Program-made: the position numbers and the translations under genes
Notes under the pieces: model-generated
The model's database searches: none
Seen by the model: only the letters and a program-made list of their open reading frames with translations
Told to the model about the DNA's origin: nothing
Shown: positions 10,956-21,320 of the stretch, in pieces
Numbering within the stretch: the stretch's first letter is position 1
Layout of the letters: every line of letters begins with the position of its first letter
Assembly: GCF_040869045.1 (NCBI RefSeq)
Contig: NC_090321.1
Coordinates: forward strand, 32,051,426-32,115,425
Length of the DNA stretch: 64,000 bases
Reading direction: 5' to 3'
Origin: Eurosta solidaginis
Lineage: Eukaryota > Arthropoda > Insecta > Diptera > Tephritidae

Positions 10956-11446
10956 AACAACGTGATTTGATTGCTTTAATACTTATTTATGCCACATATG
11001 ATATATTCATCACTCCCATACATGTGCATATGTGTACGCTTTTATATGCCTTTGTCATAATCAAATTCATTTGCTCTCTGCCACCAAAATAATGGCTCTA
11101 ACTCTAAGGTATATAACGAAGTTAAATTTGATTGATTAACCCGACACGTTGGACATTGTTAAAGTTTGTTAGCACTCATTTGCTTTCATTAGACAATTTG
11201 TATTGGTATATTTTTCTGAAGTTTTGTCTGCATACTTTGAAAGAAAATCGAATTTTGTTAGTTAGTAGAAAGTAAATATAAAAAAAAATGCTTCTCCTGA
11301 CAGTGCGTCTTAACATACAGGATAGAGTTATGCGCCTGGAAAAAATTTTTTTTTTACGGGAATGAAATATTGGGCGAAATGAGCGTTAATACGTAGCTTT
11401 TTCTAGAAGCATGTACAAAATATTTATTTTGCATTATTATCAATAT
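10956..11446. other. Gene-free, AT-rich sequence
   Basis: No gene, terminal repeat or relation to other parts of the window was seen. It is bounded by the HINE-like element and by solo LTR 1. Confidence 0.4.
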
Positions 11447-11966
11447 TGTGACTAATATTAACAACGCTAAGGGATACTATCATCTCTAAGCCTATACTAA
11501 GCAGTGACTTGTATGCACATCAACAAATCAATCATTATGTCTATATATATTTCTATACAAGCAGCGGAGAGCACAAATACATGCATATATCTGATATACT
11601 CCTAAAAGTAGGAAATCATCGGTGGAAGTATCAATCACATATACACGCGCATATGAGAAGCTATAATGTGCATCTGCATTTATAGCTGGTAAATTTATAG
11701 CTGGTAAACAAGTAGCAAATTCTAGAAATAGAAACGCCTAGAAATATGTCAACGAGGAAACCAAAGAGTATAAAAGCAGCACCAGCTGAGGCACGACGAA
11801 TCAGTTTGAGCACGCTATCTATCGAGAAGTAGAAGTGTTATTGTGAAAGTAGTCTAATAAAGACCATTTTGCATTATTGAATATTTGAATTATTTATTTA
11901 ACAGTTTAGTGATTCGAATATTAGCCGAAGGCTGCAAGTAAGCGGAATTGCACTAAATTCGTTAGA
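11447..11966 (+). mobile_element. Solo LTR 1 of an LTR retrotransposon
   Basis: A 520-bp sequence starts TGTGACTAATATTA and ends AAATTCGTTAGA, flanked by the 4-bp duplication ATAT (11443-11446 and 11967-11970). It carries the expected LTR signals in order: TATAAAAG at 11769, then AATAAA at 11856. Four more diverged copies lie at 28529, 34996, 42696 and 60876; none has an internal region or primer-binding site beside it. The terminal CA has mutated to GA here. A 4-bp ATAT target is the habit of several gypsy-group elements (17.6 and 297 of Drosophila), so a gypsy-like parent is likely. Confidence 0.85.
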
Positions 11967-11974
11967 ATATTTTT

Positions 11975-12178
11975 GGCAGTTGGACGCGACTCACTTGAAT
12001 CTCGAAAGGATCTATAGAAAGCTGAGATCGGTCTTATTCGAAACTATATTCTCTAAGTAGCTATAGCAACGTTACCGCTATTTTATTGAATGTGGAATCA
12101 CAACGGACCTACATGTTGTCCAAATGAGCTTCCCCGTCAGGGCTGCTACCAGCTAGCTTAACCTAACCTAACCCATTA
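11975..12178 (+). mobile_element. LINE beta 3' terminal fragment
   Basis: Nucleotide alignment by eye to the end of the LINE beta copy at 4738-4960 (opposite strand) is close. Both have CGCGACTCACTTG, AAGCTGAGATCGGT, ATTCTCTAAGTAGCTA and ATCACAACGGACCT, and both end in CCTAACC. Only about 200 bp are present, so this is a strongly 5'-truncated copy. It sits four bases beyond the target duplication of solo LTR 1. Confidence 0.8.
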
Positions 12179-12269
12179 TTTTACACTAAGTCTCTCAGAA
12201 TTCGCAATAATTCCTATCTGCAAAGAGTAAACATCCTTATGTGAGAACATTTTAAACCCTCGGAAAAAA

Positions 12270-12510
12270 TCATTCAAGGTTCGAATCGAGCTCAAGGCCA
12301 GAACAATAATTTTTTTCTAATGATAATTATTGTTATTTTTTAATTTTTCTAAATTTGAAAAATTGAATTTTTGTTTTTGGAATAGTAAGTAGAAAATTTT
12401 CCAGACAACCTGCCATAGCTGCGCAGATAGATCCATTTCGAAGGGTGCTAAGCCTTCATCATCAGTACGCTTTAAGCATGCTGCGCTAACCATTTAGCTA
12501 TACAGCGGTG
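12270..12510 (-). repeat. tRNA-related repeat, family B
   Basis: On the minus strand the head reads TAGCTAAATGGTTAGCGCAG, a good RNA polymerase III A box. It is followed by CCCTTCGAAATGG, a weak B box, then an AT-rich body and a closing GAGCTCGATTCGAACC. Related copies are 43700-43945 (opposite strand) and the palindromic form at 9601-9883. tRNA-derived SINE ancestry is likely; a clear 3' tail or target duplication was not found. Confidence 0.55.
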
Positions 12511-12964
12511 GTTTGTTTGACTGGCAAATTTGCTACTTCTATTCCTTTTTACCAACTACATTTATTCAGTCTTGCGCCATCTGGTGCAAATCACTGATAA
12601 TGCCGGAAAAAATCTTCAAAAATCAAAGCAAATTTTGAGAGACCTATAATTTATGCTGTGTTAGAATCAAATTGATTGACCTACAAAGTTGCATAATCGA
12701 ATAAATTTAGAAAACTCCAAATAAAAAGTTCGAAATTTTGGTAAAATTTTCTCGAATATTCGATTATTTTCAAAAACGTTTTTGAGATAGGTTTGCATAG
12801 TTGTATTAACAAGCTTAATAGAACTTGTTCCTTTAAATATTGAAAATGAAAATAACTAATAATAAGTAAATTTCCTCCAAAGCCCACTAAACCGACGTGG
12901 GGGCGCATCCGCATGATGCACGGATTTGTTTTTGACGAATTTTTGATAGGCGGAGGTTTGTTAA
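12511..12964. other. AT-rich DNA with a degenerate dispersed motif
   Basis: Around 12660-12800 the sequence runs through ACAAAGTTGCATAATCGA and TAAAATTTTCTCGAATATTC. Similar runs occur at 18250-18350, 18640-18740 and 25690-25830. It looks like an old dispersed repeat too decayed to delimit. No gene is visible. Confidence 0.4.
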
Positions 12965-13153
12965 GCGTCGAGATCTAAAACTGCTCAGCTACAGAATGAA
13001 AGTCATCAGCTTAGTGTTTTATTATGAGTGATGAAAAGGGCTTTAGTTACATAAGGGTCACCAAATTCTTTGGACCACCGTTTCACGAATGAATGAACAC
13101 CTCTAGCCTTATTAACAGAAGCATTAAATTAAGCTTGACATTAAGTTTAGCAT

Positions 13154-13507
13154 CTATCGCGGCTCCCAACTCCACAAAATTCGATAGAAGCACATGAATT
13201 TGCATTTATTGAGGTTCAGCGGCATTGAATTTACGATGCACCAAGTAGCTAGGCAGTTTAAATCCGCTTGAAGCAAGGGACGTTCTTCGATAGACGCATA
13301 AGACCTAACCAGTTTTACATCATCTGCATACATTAAGATTTTGGAATATTTTACAGTTGTACAGATATCTTTAATAAATAGCAAGAACAGAATTGGACCA
13401 AGATGACTGCCCTGTGGGACGCCAGAGGGAACATCGATGACATTTGAAAGATTATTTAAAAAAAAAAAACTTTTTGCGTTCGACCGCAGAGATACGTCGA
13501 GATCCAC
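13154..13507 (-). pseudogene. Reverse transcriptase core fragment (CR1/Jockey group)
   Basis: This 117-codon frame holds SGVPQGSHLGPILFLLFIKD (motif B region), then ILMYADDVKLVRSYASIEE with an intact YADD catalytic box, then LQADLNCLATWCIVNSMPLN and KCKFMCFYR. The codons before GVPQG and after FYR continue the family in other frames, so both ends are frameshift boundaries and the initiating methionine is not meaningful. It encodes part of an RNA-dependent DNA polymerase that would copy the element's RNA at the target site; this copy cannot be functional. Confidence 0.88.
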
Positions 13508-13911
13508 TGGGTGAGACCATGTTGGAAGCCAAGCCGATAAGTAAGGGTTAGGATACTTTGTCTAATGCTTTACTGAAATCAGTATAAATAACATCGGTGT
13601 AAAGATTTTCTCTAATCCATTAGAAACATGAGTGGTGAATTCAAGTAGATTAGTAATGGTAGATTTGCCTTTACAGAATCCGTGCTGCGGTTCTGCAATC
13701 AAATTAGAAATGGAAAAAGTTAGCTGATTGGTAACGATAGCTTCAAATAACTTTGGGATGGCCGACAGCTTTGCAATTCCTCGATATTTTTCTACACACG
13801 ACCTACTACCACATTTTTGAAGGGATATGAGAAAATATTCCTTCGAAATTGAAGGAAAAACTCCACGTTTTAGGGACAGATTGAATAAATGAGTAAGAGG
13901 CTGATAAATGT

Positions 13912-14321
13912 CCCCCAGCGGGTTAGGGGGTCAGAATATAGCCGGTATGCCTGTCGTAAGAGGCGACTAAAATTCCAGATTTAAAGGGCTATGTAGTGCA
14001 ACCCTTCAGGCTGCCAGCGAAATATATAGCTTCTCCAAACCGAATTGTCAACCTCACCTATCCGCGGCGAATCCTGTTTCACTAACATATGAGGCTCTGG
14101 CGACTCCAAGCTCCTCATGGAACTTGGGGGTGTGGAGGGAGGGAATGGCCTGAAGGTTTAATGTGGCCGCATAAATCGTTCCCGAGATGGTCGGGCTAGC
14201 AGCTTAGTGGTGCTGTGGTATCTGAGCGTACCGGATCTGTATCCGGCAAAGGACCATCACATCGATAACACTCCCCAAAACCTTCGGGGAGCAACCTTAT
14301 CGCTACAACAACAACAACAAC
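13912..14321 (+). mobile_element. CAA-tailed retroposon, complete copy
   Basis: A 410-bp element begins CCCCCAGCGGGTTAGGGGG, includes GCCTGTCGTAAGAGGCGACT and AACACTCCCCAAAACCTTC, and ends in five CAA triplets. It is flanked by a perfect 14-bp duplication (AGGCTGATAAATGT, 13898-13911 and 14322-14335), which proves target-primed insertion. Three partial copies lie at 19896, 27430 and 33876. It has no open frame. A tRNA-like pair (AGCTTAGTGGTGCTG and CGGATCTGTATCC) is only approximate, so SINE origin is inferred. The CAA tail resembles the end of LINE alpha at 1320-1345, its possible driver. Confidence 0.85.
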
Positions 14322-14450
14322 AGGCTGATAAATGTGCTCAGCACATTTTTTAAGGAAGCAATTGGGAATTAAATCTAGATTCTGACCAAGTAGTATGAAT
14401 CCCATGCCAGCCAGCTGTCTTGTTTTCCATGAAGCAATTTGAATTTTCAT

Positions 14451-15891
14451 AACATGTAGATTTCCGACGAGATGTCATGTCGGTCCGCATGGAAGAAGTC
14501 TTGAATGCGATCTCTTCTCACATACACAGCAAACTCACACGCACTGAGAGGTACTTGCATGAGCCAAACCACTAAATATTACTAAGTTTGGCCTCGTTCC
14601 GAACAGTTTCCTAGCAATAAAAATTCAAGTGGTAAACCTGGCTCTTGTTTCACAGCAGATATATTCTCACAAATATTTAATTTTGAAGTACACTGTATAT
14701 ACTGCCATTCTTTTTTAATTTTCAGTGATAAGCTCGAATTTAGATAAAACCTAAATACATGCCGAAACCTCAGCTGCTTAATTTAACTAAAATCACACAT
14801 TAAGTTATTTTTTTTTATTATACAGCCAATACTGAAAATCATTTGTACTAAATATTTGTATATTGTATGGATTAAATTAAAAATGTAAGTGATTGGCAAA
14901 CAGCAGAAAGTTATGTTAAAAGCTTAACTCACTTATAAGCGAAAAAAGAAGGAAGGAAAGAAAAAACGATGCCTTATTCGATTTCTGCGAATAACGATAT
15001 AAAATCATCAAGAGCTTTATAAATAGTGAAACGTAATTATATGCGCACATAGCCGTATTTTTATTTATTTCTTTTCTCAAAGTGGACAGATTTTGATTTT
15101 TGTTTACCAAAACGTAAGCCAAATTGAGTTTCGCAATTGAAGTCTACAAAGTTTCTTTGTTATGCTCGAGCAATCATTGAGTCACGTTTTCGTTGCAAAT
15201 TTGATTTACTCAGTATGGTCACTTATTAGGGGAAACTTTGTTGAGGAGTTAAGTTGGCTATGATGTTGCTTTTTTCAGTGAAATCATTTCTTTTTATTAT
15301 AAAACAGTATCGAACTGAGTTCTTTTGAGTTACTACCAATGCAGGTGAAAGCGAAAAAGCTTTTTAAATGTTGTTATTTTTTTTGTACAGTTTTTTTTTG
15401 CTCTTCATCAGATAAGGTATAATTTAATCAAAAGAGTCCCATTGATATCCATTTTGCAGAGGAGGGAGTCGAGCTCGAACCAAATTAGATTCAATTTCGT
15501 TCACTACAAGAATGCTCATTAAAAATGAATGCAATGACGAGAAAATAAACCGTCCTTACTGCAACTCCGAACAAACTTGACTTCCCCGAAGCTACTCGCG
15601 AAGTAAATGAAGGCCTAATCAAAAGTTGCCGACCTTTGTGCTGGAAGCAAATTCTAAGTTTAATACTCAAAACAAATTATTTAGCAACTAAAATTAGAAG
15701 TATTGCTTATAAAAGTAATGCTATAAGTCCAATGTTACTAAGCTCTTAGAGCGCGCCTATAATTATTCCACACAATTAGGAGTAAAAAAAAGCATATAAA
15801 ATTAGTAGGAACCTAAAAGGTAAATAAAGGAATAGCAACAAAAATGAAATACTAAGAAACCAATTGCAAAGCGAGCAGCGGGCTATTCATG
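14451..15891. other. Gene-free, AT-rich sequence
   Basis: About 1.4 kb without coding, terminal repeats or recognisable family membership. Short poly(T) and poly(A) runs are common (for example 14806-14818 and 15378-15400). Probably unique or anciently repetitive host DNA. Confidence 0.4.
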
Positions 15892-16010
15892 TGGCTGAGT
15901 GGATAAATACATCTGCCTTTATACTGGTATAAAATATGAATATTGGAGATTTCGCGTTCAATACTCTGCTCCCGAGGAGCAAGCTCGTGAAGAAATGAAA
16001 TCCAGAAACA
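15892..16010 (+). repeat. tRNA-like sequence, probable SINE head or tRNA pseudogene
   Basis: TGGCTGAGTGG at 15892 fits the A box exactly, and GCGTTCAATAC at 15954 is a B box with two or three mismatches, 52 bp apart between tops. A-box sequence and spacing point to a leucine- or serine-type tRNA with a long variable arm. A small hairpin follows (GCTCCCGAGGAGC). The acceptor stem does not pair, so it is not a working tRNA. The A-box context resembles 17961 in the inverted-repeat element. Confidence 0.5.
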
Positions 16011-16689
16011 TGTCCTAGTAACCATCGCCCTGTGCAAACCTTGTATTTTTTCCATAATGTAAATAACAAAAACAATTATATAAGGCAATTTGAGCATGTC
16101 TCGCTAATTAAATACACAAAAATTACTAAATTTAAATTTAGAATTGTGATAAGAAAATGGTACACAATTTTGAAATATTTTGGCTTTTTTCGGAAATTAT
16201 TTTAGATATGTTTTAAAGGGGAGCATTTTTTCTTATCACTTAATTATTCACAAAACTACATATCTTGCAGTTGAGCCTGATTGCCAGGCCGCGACCGAGT
16301 AGAGTATTTCTGAGAAGTATTGCTTGGTACACCCTTTGCAAAATGCAAGATTATGTTGAAAAAGTGTGTGCACCGTAAAGCCAGCGAAAGGTGAATTCAA
16401 ATTGCAGAGTGTCGTATATGTAAGCAAACTTGGCTAAAATTGAGATCCTGTCACGTTGACATCTTCAGTAGTTATGCAATTTCCAACCTTGTAGGAGTTC
16501 TAACTGTGCACTGCCTTCTTGGGAGGCATGTAAAATGCTAGGAGCGCCTTATCTTCGTTAATTTGAGAGTTCTAAATAAGTGTTGCAATTAAAATTGCCA
16601 AACAAGGCTGCCTGGGAGCTCTTTGGATAACATCAAGGATAGTCTTTTATCAGACCCTTAAAATGATTGTAAGAGAAGAGGTGGTGGTG
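16011..16689. other. Unassigned sequence
   Basis: No stable reading frame is visible. The last 100 bp (from about 16600) may be decayed LINE delta coding, since the 3' end of that family follows directly, but I cannot translate it with confidence. Confidence 0.35.
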
Positions 16690-16765
16690 TACTTTAGTGG
16701 TATCACAGTGGGCCTAATTACATTGACATATACATATGTGCAGCCACTTCAATCTAACCTTAAAA
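16690..16765 (+). mobile_element. LINE delta 3' terminal fragment
   Basis: AGTGGTATCACAGTGGGCCT, then AATTACATTGAC, then CAATCTAACCTTA matches the reverse complement of the end of the LINE at 25971-26040 (GTGGTATCACAACGGTCCTA and GAACCTAACC). It is a very short, 5'-truncated copy; the limits are approximate. Confidence 0.5.
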
Positions 16766-17167
16766 TAAAATATGAAAAGGATAAAAAAATTTTAACAAAA
16801 AAGTAAAAAGAGAAACCTCTCTGGCTGAGCCATTAAAACGCAATATTTATAAGTAAAATATATACAAGTGAAAGTAATGTAATTAAGAACACAGCTCTTG
16901 AGATCCACTCGAGACACAAAGTTCTCCTGCTTCATAAGAGTACATATATATATAAAATATAAACAATAATAGGTATTTATAAAATTGTTCACGAAGGCTT
17001 GCAGAAAGTGTACCTATGTGTATGCCGTAGGCTATGGAGGAAAACAAAATATTAGCGTAGTTGTAGGCACTACACTGTAGCGCAAAGTGGGAACAATTTC
17101 ACGTGAAGGGATTTGCGCGAGTGAAGTTAACCAAGTGTTATAAAGTTGCTATCTACATATGTATAAC

Positions 17168-17485
17168 AAATACCATCGATGAGTTACCGATTTTTCATCG
17201 ACGAATTATCGAAAGATTGTTGATTATTGATCAACATGATTAAAATGTAATAAATGTCGATTTGTTATGGGAGTATTTGTAATTTTGGTCGGCGGATTAC
17301 AGAGTTATCAACTAGTTTTTGGAAAGTTATCGATTTGTTATCGATATATTACAGACAAGTTTGCGATAAGTCGTTGGTTACTTTTCATAATGATATTGAT
17401 TTGCTTTAAAAACTGATAAAATTGCTATTAGAAATTTACCGGTTTAATATAGCATCGCTTAAATTTTGTTATCGACTATATATCG
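17168..17485. repeat. TTATCGAT-rich degenerate repeat block 1
   Basis: The block is built from irregularly spaced, sign-changing variants of TTATCGAT, TTATTGAT and TTACCGAT separated by 5-15 bp (for example GTTATCGATTTGTTATCGAT near 17336). Three similar blocks occur at 33130, 47390 and 59690. TATCGATA is the binding site of the fly factors DREF and BEAF-32, but no binding is demonstrated here. Confidence 0.55.
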
Positions 17486-17813
17486 GTTCTCTTTAAAACA
17501 TATAACAATAAAACTTCAAAACAAAATCGATAAGACCTATGGAGCGCGTCGAAAGCAAACAGATAAAATTCAATAAGAAGGCATAACTTGGCGATAACAA
17601 GCTGACAACAAACTGGAAAACCGGCGATAATTTCGATTCTGATAAATAAATGATAACAAAACGGAAACTTGCTATACATAAATAGCCCGAAATTACTCCT
17701 TTCTTGTATATTTAGTCCTATTCTAAAGTTTAACTTAACCGACCATATGTATGAGTTTTAAGCGGGATTAAATGTATGAAAACATTTATTTGAAGCAATT
17801 TTTAATTTTATAA

Positions 17814-18125
17814 TTTATTTAATAATTTGGGAAAAATTTAAACAACATGACATCAGGATGGGCAAGAACAATATGATGTCATACGTAGTATGGACTATGA
17901 ATATAGAAAATATGCAAAGAAGGCAATTGGGATAAGGTTTACAACAACTATGGCACGACGTGGCTGAAGGCGTTTGTAACACTTCAACCATCGAAGGAGT
18001 GCGGGTTCGAATCCCACTCCCGTGAGAAAAGGCTTTGAAGAGATTTTAAAAAGGTATAATCGAAACAGCTGTCGCCTTGTCCGTCCTGATGTCACGTTGT
18101 TTAAATTTTTCCCAAATTATTAAAT
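17814..18125. mobile_element. Inverted-repeat element carrying a tRNA-like sequence
   Basis: Arms of about 50 bp at 17814-17866 and 18075-18125 are reverse complements with few mismatches (AATAATTTGGGAAAAATTTA on the left, TAAATTTTTCCCAAATTATT on the right, and CATCAGGATGGGCAAG against CTTGTCCGTCCTGATG). The 210-bp centre contains the tRNA-like sequence at 17951-18026. A 14-bp phrase, TTAACCGACCATAT, occurs upstream at about 17736 and again at 18124. No transposase frame is present, and the exact ends and target duplication are unresolved. Confidence 0.55.
17951..18026 (+). tRNA. tRNA-like pseudogene (leucine/serine type)
   Basis: GTGGCTGAAGGCG at 17960 is close to the eukaryotic A box, and GGTTCGAATCC at 18004 is a perfect B box. 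GGGTTCGAATCCC forms a T-arm core, and the tail CACTCCCGTGAG resembles the end of class II tRNAs. However, the 5' side (GGCACGACG) does not pair with the 3' side over seven bases, and no clean anticodon stem forms. It is therefore a pseudogene or a SINE head. An RNA polymerase III start here is possible because both boxes survive. Confidence 0.5.
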
Positions 18126-18126
18126 T

Positions 18127-19895
18127 AACCGACCATATATTTAAAGATTTTAGTTTTGTAGACTTTAACCTGAACGGAAAAAAGTGATGAGAAGTTATTG
18201 CTAAGTTTAGGAGAGCTATAACTTATACTTTAACAGAATAAACTTTACTATGCTACAAAGCTGCATACCCGTAAAAAATGAATGAACTACAAATTTAAAG
18301 TTCGAAGCATTAGTAAAATTTTCTCCAACTTTCGATTTTTTTTTAAATTATATAAAAAAATATGATGCTGCCTTGCCAACTAAGTACATGACTATAATAT
18401 TGATATGGTAAGCATTGTTAATAACGCATAGCTAAAAGACCAATGTTATTGATCAAGTTCTGTTGAACGCGCCTGAAAATATTCCACAAACGTACGACTA
18501 AAAGTATTTAATATACAAATCGTTAGCTAGTAAGTTCACAACATCCTGATAGTTAGCTTAGTTCACAAAGGCCCTAACCAACAAATTTATATTTTTAAAA
18601 GAGAAGCGAAAAACATTTTATCTTCTTATTTCTTCAAAGCAGCATACTCGATAAAATACTTGAAATAGAAGTCACGAAATTTTCGTTAAATTTTCTCTAA
18701 TTCTCGAATTTTCCAAAATTTTTTTTTGTGATCAGTTTCATTTATAAAGTAAAGAGTTTTTTTCTTAAAATATAAAAAATAAAAACTTGTTTCACGATAT
18801 TTGAAAAAAAAAAAAAAAATTGCCATTGAAATTTTTTGTTCGCTGCTATAGCATGACCTTCACGTATGTTTTGACTTGAGCTTATTTATGCGCCATCTCC
18901 CGCTGTGTTGCGTGTGTTATTGCATAATGTAACATATTTTTTTTTTTTAAATATGTATGTATTTTAAAAAGGAACGACTACTTATACATAAACACACACC
19001 TATCGTGCAAAGCTCCACATAATCCTCTTTAAGATGCTAATGCTGCTTTTTTTTATATCTGCACCTTGTATCTTTTTATCGCCATTTTCACTTTCATTTT
19101 AATACACTTTCCTTTTTGCTATTTTATTACTCTTATTCCCTTTTTTACGTGCTAAAATTATTTCTTTTGAAATCATTTGAACGTATCTATGATATTTTTG
19201 TACTTTATATTGCCCCTTGTGCTTAAGTACATATTATCGTTAATACCTACACTTTTTCTTATACCTTTATACATATGGGGCATTATACATACATACATAT
19301 TTTTTAAGGGAATGTTTTACAAATCTGCTTACAGTCTCACCTTTGATTTGGTATTGGAATTCGAGTGAATATGATCTAATCTTGAGTTCAAGCACTTTAT
19401 TACATGGCTTTTTAAGCGTAGAAAAAATTTTATAAAATATCAGTAGCAATTTTTTTCTGGTTTGGCTTATCTGCTAATCTCATTTTCATTTTACTAGCTA
19501 TAGCTTTTAAAGGTTTTGACTTTTCAGGTCAAGTTAAATTGAGGCATACATTGGTGCTTCATTAGGGAGCATATCCGAAAAGGAACATAAATGGGCAAAT
19601 TTAAGTCAATAATTATTCAAAAATAGGAATACTACTTTCAACGAATTACAATGATTTTTGTGGGCAATAAATGCAGTTGCTAATAAAATAGCTAAGCAGC
19701 TAATAGTAAAGTGGAGAGGTGTCTATGCCAAATAATTCAAAGAATCAAAACCTTTGGGGATACATTTATTGCTATAACAAGTGTGTCTGTTTAATAAACA
19801 GTATTTATATCCAACGATATGGACATGGAATTCAAGGGGTTGATAGGCGCAATGCAGAGGAGAACAATGTCAAAATTTAAATGTATCACACACAT
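18127..19895. other. Gene-free, AT-rich sequence with degenerate motifs
   Basis: Contains two copies of the old AT-rich motif also seen near 12660 (around 18250-18350 and 18640-18740), and long A or T runs (18804-18820, 18938-18948). No coding, RNA gene or clear transposon end is visible. Confidence 0.4.
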
Positions 19896-20105
19896 ATTAA
19901 GCAGACGATGCTCAGGCGACTCCAAGTTCCTTGTGGAACTAGAGGAACTAACGTGTTCATATTTATCGCTCCCGAGATGATCGGGTTAGTAATTTTGTGG
20001 TAATTTTTACCGGAACGTCCTGGAAATATATAGGGCAAAGGACCATCAACATCGATAACACTCCCCAAAACCTTCTGGGAGAGTCTTTTTCATTAATGCA
20101 ACAAA
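19896..20105 (+). mobile_element. CAA-tailed retroposon, 3' partial copy
   Basis: Follows the 3' half of the complete copy at 13912-14321: CAGGCGACTCCAAGTTCC, TTATCGCTCCCGAGATGATC, GGCAAAGGACCATCAACATC, GATAACACTCCCCAAAACC. It ends at a poorly preserved tail (ATGCAACAAAACC). Mutated and 5'-truncated. Confidence 0.7.
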
Positions 20106-20254
20106 ACCATCATATGGGCACAGTCTGGCTACACGTCATTAAAGGCGATTCTCATTATTTCGCAACTTCCACTGTGCCGTAATTGTGGTTACGATTCAGT
20201 TTGTTTGTTTCCTAGACCAACGTAGTTAACTGTTTTTTTTATTATGATACTAGA

Positions 20255-21104
20255 AGATCCGGCAGACGTTGTCCTGCCATAAATTTGGCCTATTTGCATA
20301 CATTTTAATAAGCTTTTTCCGTCTGGCCCTCTTCACTTTTTCCTAGTCCTTTTATTCATTCATCCCTCCGTCTTTTTCGCTTTATCTATCTCCATCTTCG
20401 TCTCATTCTATCTCTTTCTCAATATCCTTCTACTTCTATCTTTTCTCTTCTCTCAATTCCTTCTCATTTTTCTGCATCCCTTATTGCCTGTCCCAGAGGG
20501 TGGTATGTATTTTATTCCAGTCCCACTCCGAGTCTCAGTCCCAGTCATAGTCCTAATCCCAGCCCCAGTCCGTCTCTGGATAATATATTACTCTGTACAA
20601 AGCACTCATCAACAGCTTTCATTTGATATCCATATTGTATAAACACTGTCTAGGCATTCACTGGCCCACGTTTTGGCCTATATCTCGAGATCCTGTACCT
20701 GTAGTAACCACCGTGTGAGGTTTACGCAACTCAGAAACCCCCCTCCCCCCCTCTCGGTGGGCCTGGTGATGTGCTATACTTGATATCATTCGGTGTAATC
20801 TTTTTTATTGATAAGCAGGTTGTTTAATTAAACACCAAGCAATTACACGGAAGTATATGCGTACTACCTGAAAATATGAGTGCCACTGCGTATACGTAAC
20901 ATTTTAATATTACTTATAAACAAATAAAAAAATTGCAATAAAACAATATTGCGACTATAAACTGAGATATAACCTATCCTATATTTCAAATTAGATCAAA
21001 CTACTCCTGTGGAGGAAAACAAGTTCAAAATCGGTTCAGTAGTTTAGGAGTCCATTGGCTTCAAACCTGTGACACGTGTTTTTTATATATTAAGATAATG
21101 GGAC
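20255..21104 (+). repeat. Dispersed repeat with pyrimidine-rich core
   Basis: Starts near ACTAGAAGATCCGGCAGACG, has a 300-bp pyrimidine-rich section of CTC/TTC runs (20320-20560), and ends near CAGTAGTTTAGGAGTCCATT followed by GACACGTGTTTTTTATATAT. A shorter relative lies at 60330-60720 (ACTAGCAGACACGGTAGACG, the same pyrimidine-rich core, then GAGTAGTTTCGGAGTATA). Its phrases resemble a repeat common in arthropod genomes, but I cannot name the class. There is no coding capacity. Confidence 0.5.
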
Positions 21105-21320
21105 TACATCTTCTAATAGTGTTGCGTAGTTTGTGTTTAAGTGTGTTAGTGATATTTAAACTCTTGCTAGTTTACCCTATTTTAAGTTTACGTCAAAATG
21201 TCTGTAACATGGTACCGAAATATGTATGGCTGTCACTTTTTAATAGTTATGGATGGACTTTTGGACGTAATTTGTGAATACGATTGTATAAGAGTTGCTC
21301 GAGTCTCTAGGTATATGCAT

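Larger units (their letters stand above)
12965..14450 (-). mobile_element. Decayed CR1/Jockey-group LINE, split by a retroposon
   Basis: The protein reads in order from high to low coordinates. ASWKTRQLAGMGFILL and LDLIPNCFLKKCAEHIYQP (14336-14450) come first; after the inserted retroposon come LTHLFNLSLKRGVF and AIPKLFEAIVTNQLTFS (13690-13897). The catalytic region with GVPQGSHLGPILFLLF follows (13154-13507), then RGVHSFVKRWSKEFGDPYVT (about 13040-13110). Frameshifts are frequent. The insertion at 13912-14321 duplicated 14 bp of the LINE (AGGCTGATAAATGT at 13898 and 14322), so the LINE was there first. The GVPQGSHLGP form of motif B is common in CR1-like LINEs. Confidence 0.85.

Noticed and set aside
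11769..11861. TATAAAAG and AATAAA as promoter and polyadenylation site of a host gene
   Set aside because: Same order and spacing in several solo LTR copies with no adjacent coding; they are LTR signals.
17951..18026. Working tRNA gene
   Set aside because: Boxes A and B are good, but the acceptor and anticodon stems do not pair and it lies in an inverted-repeat element.
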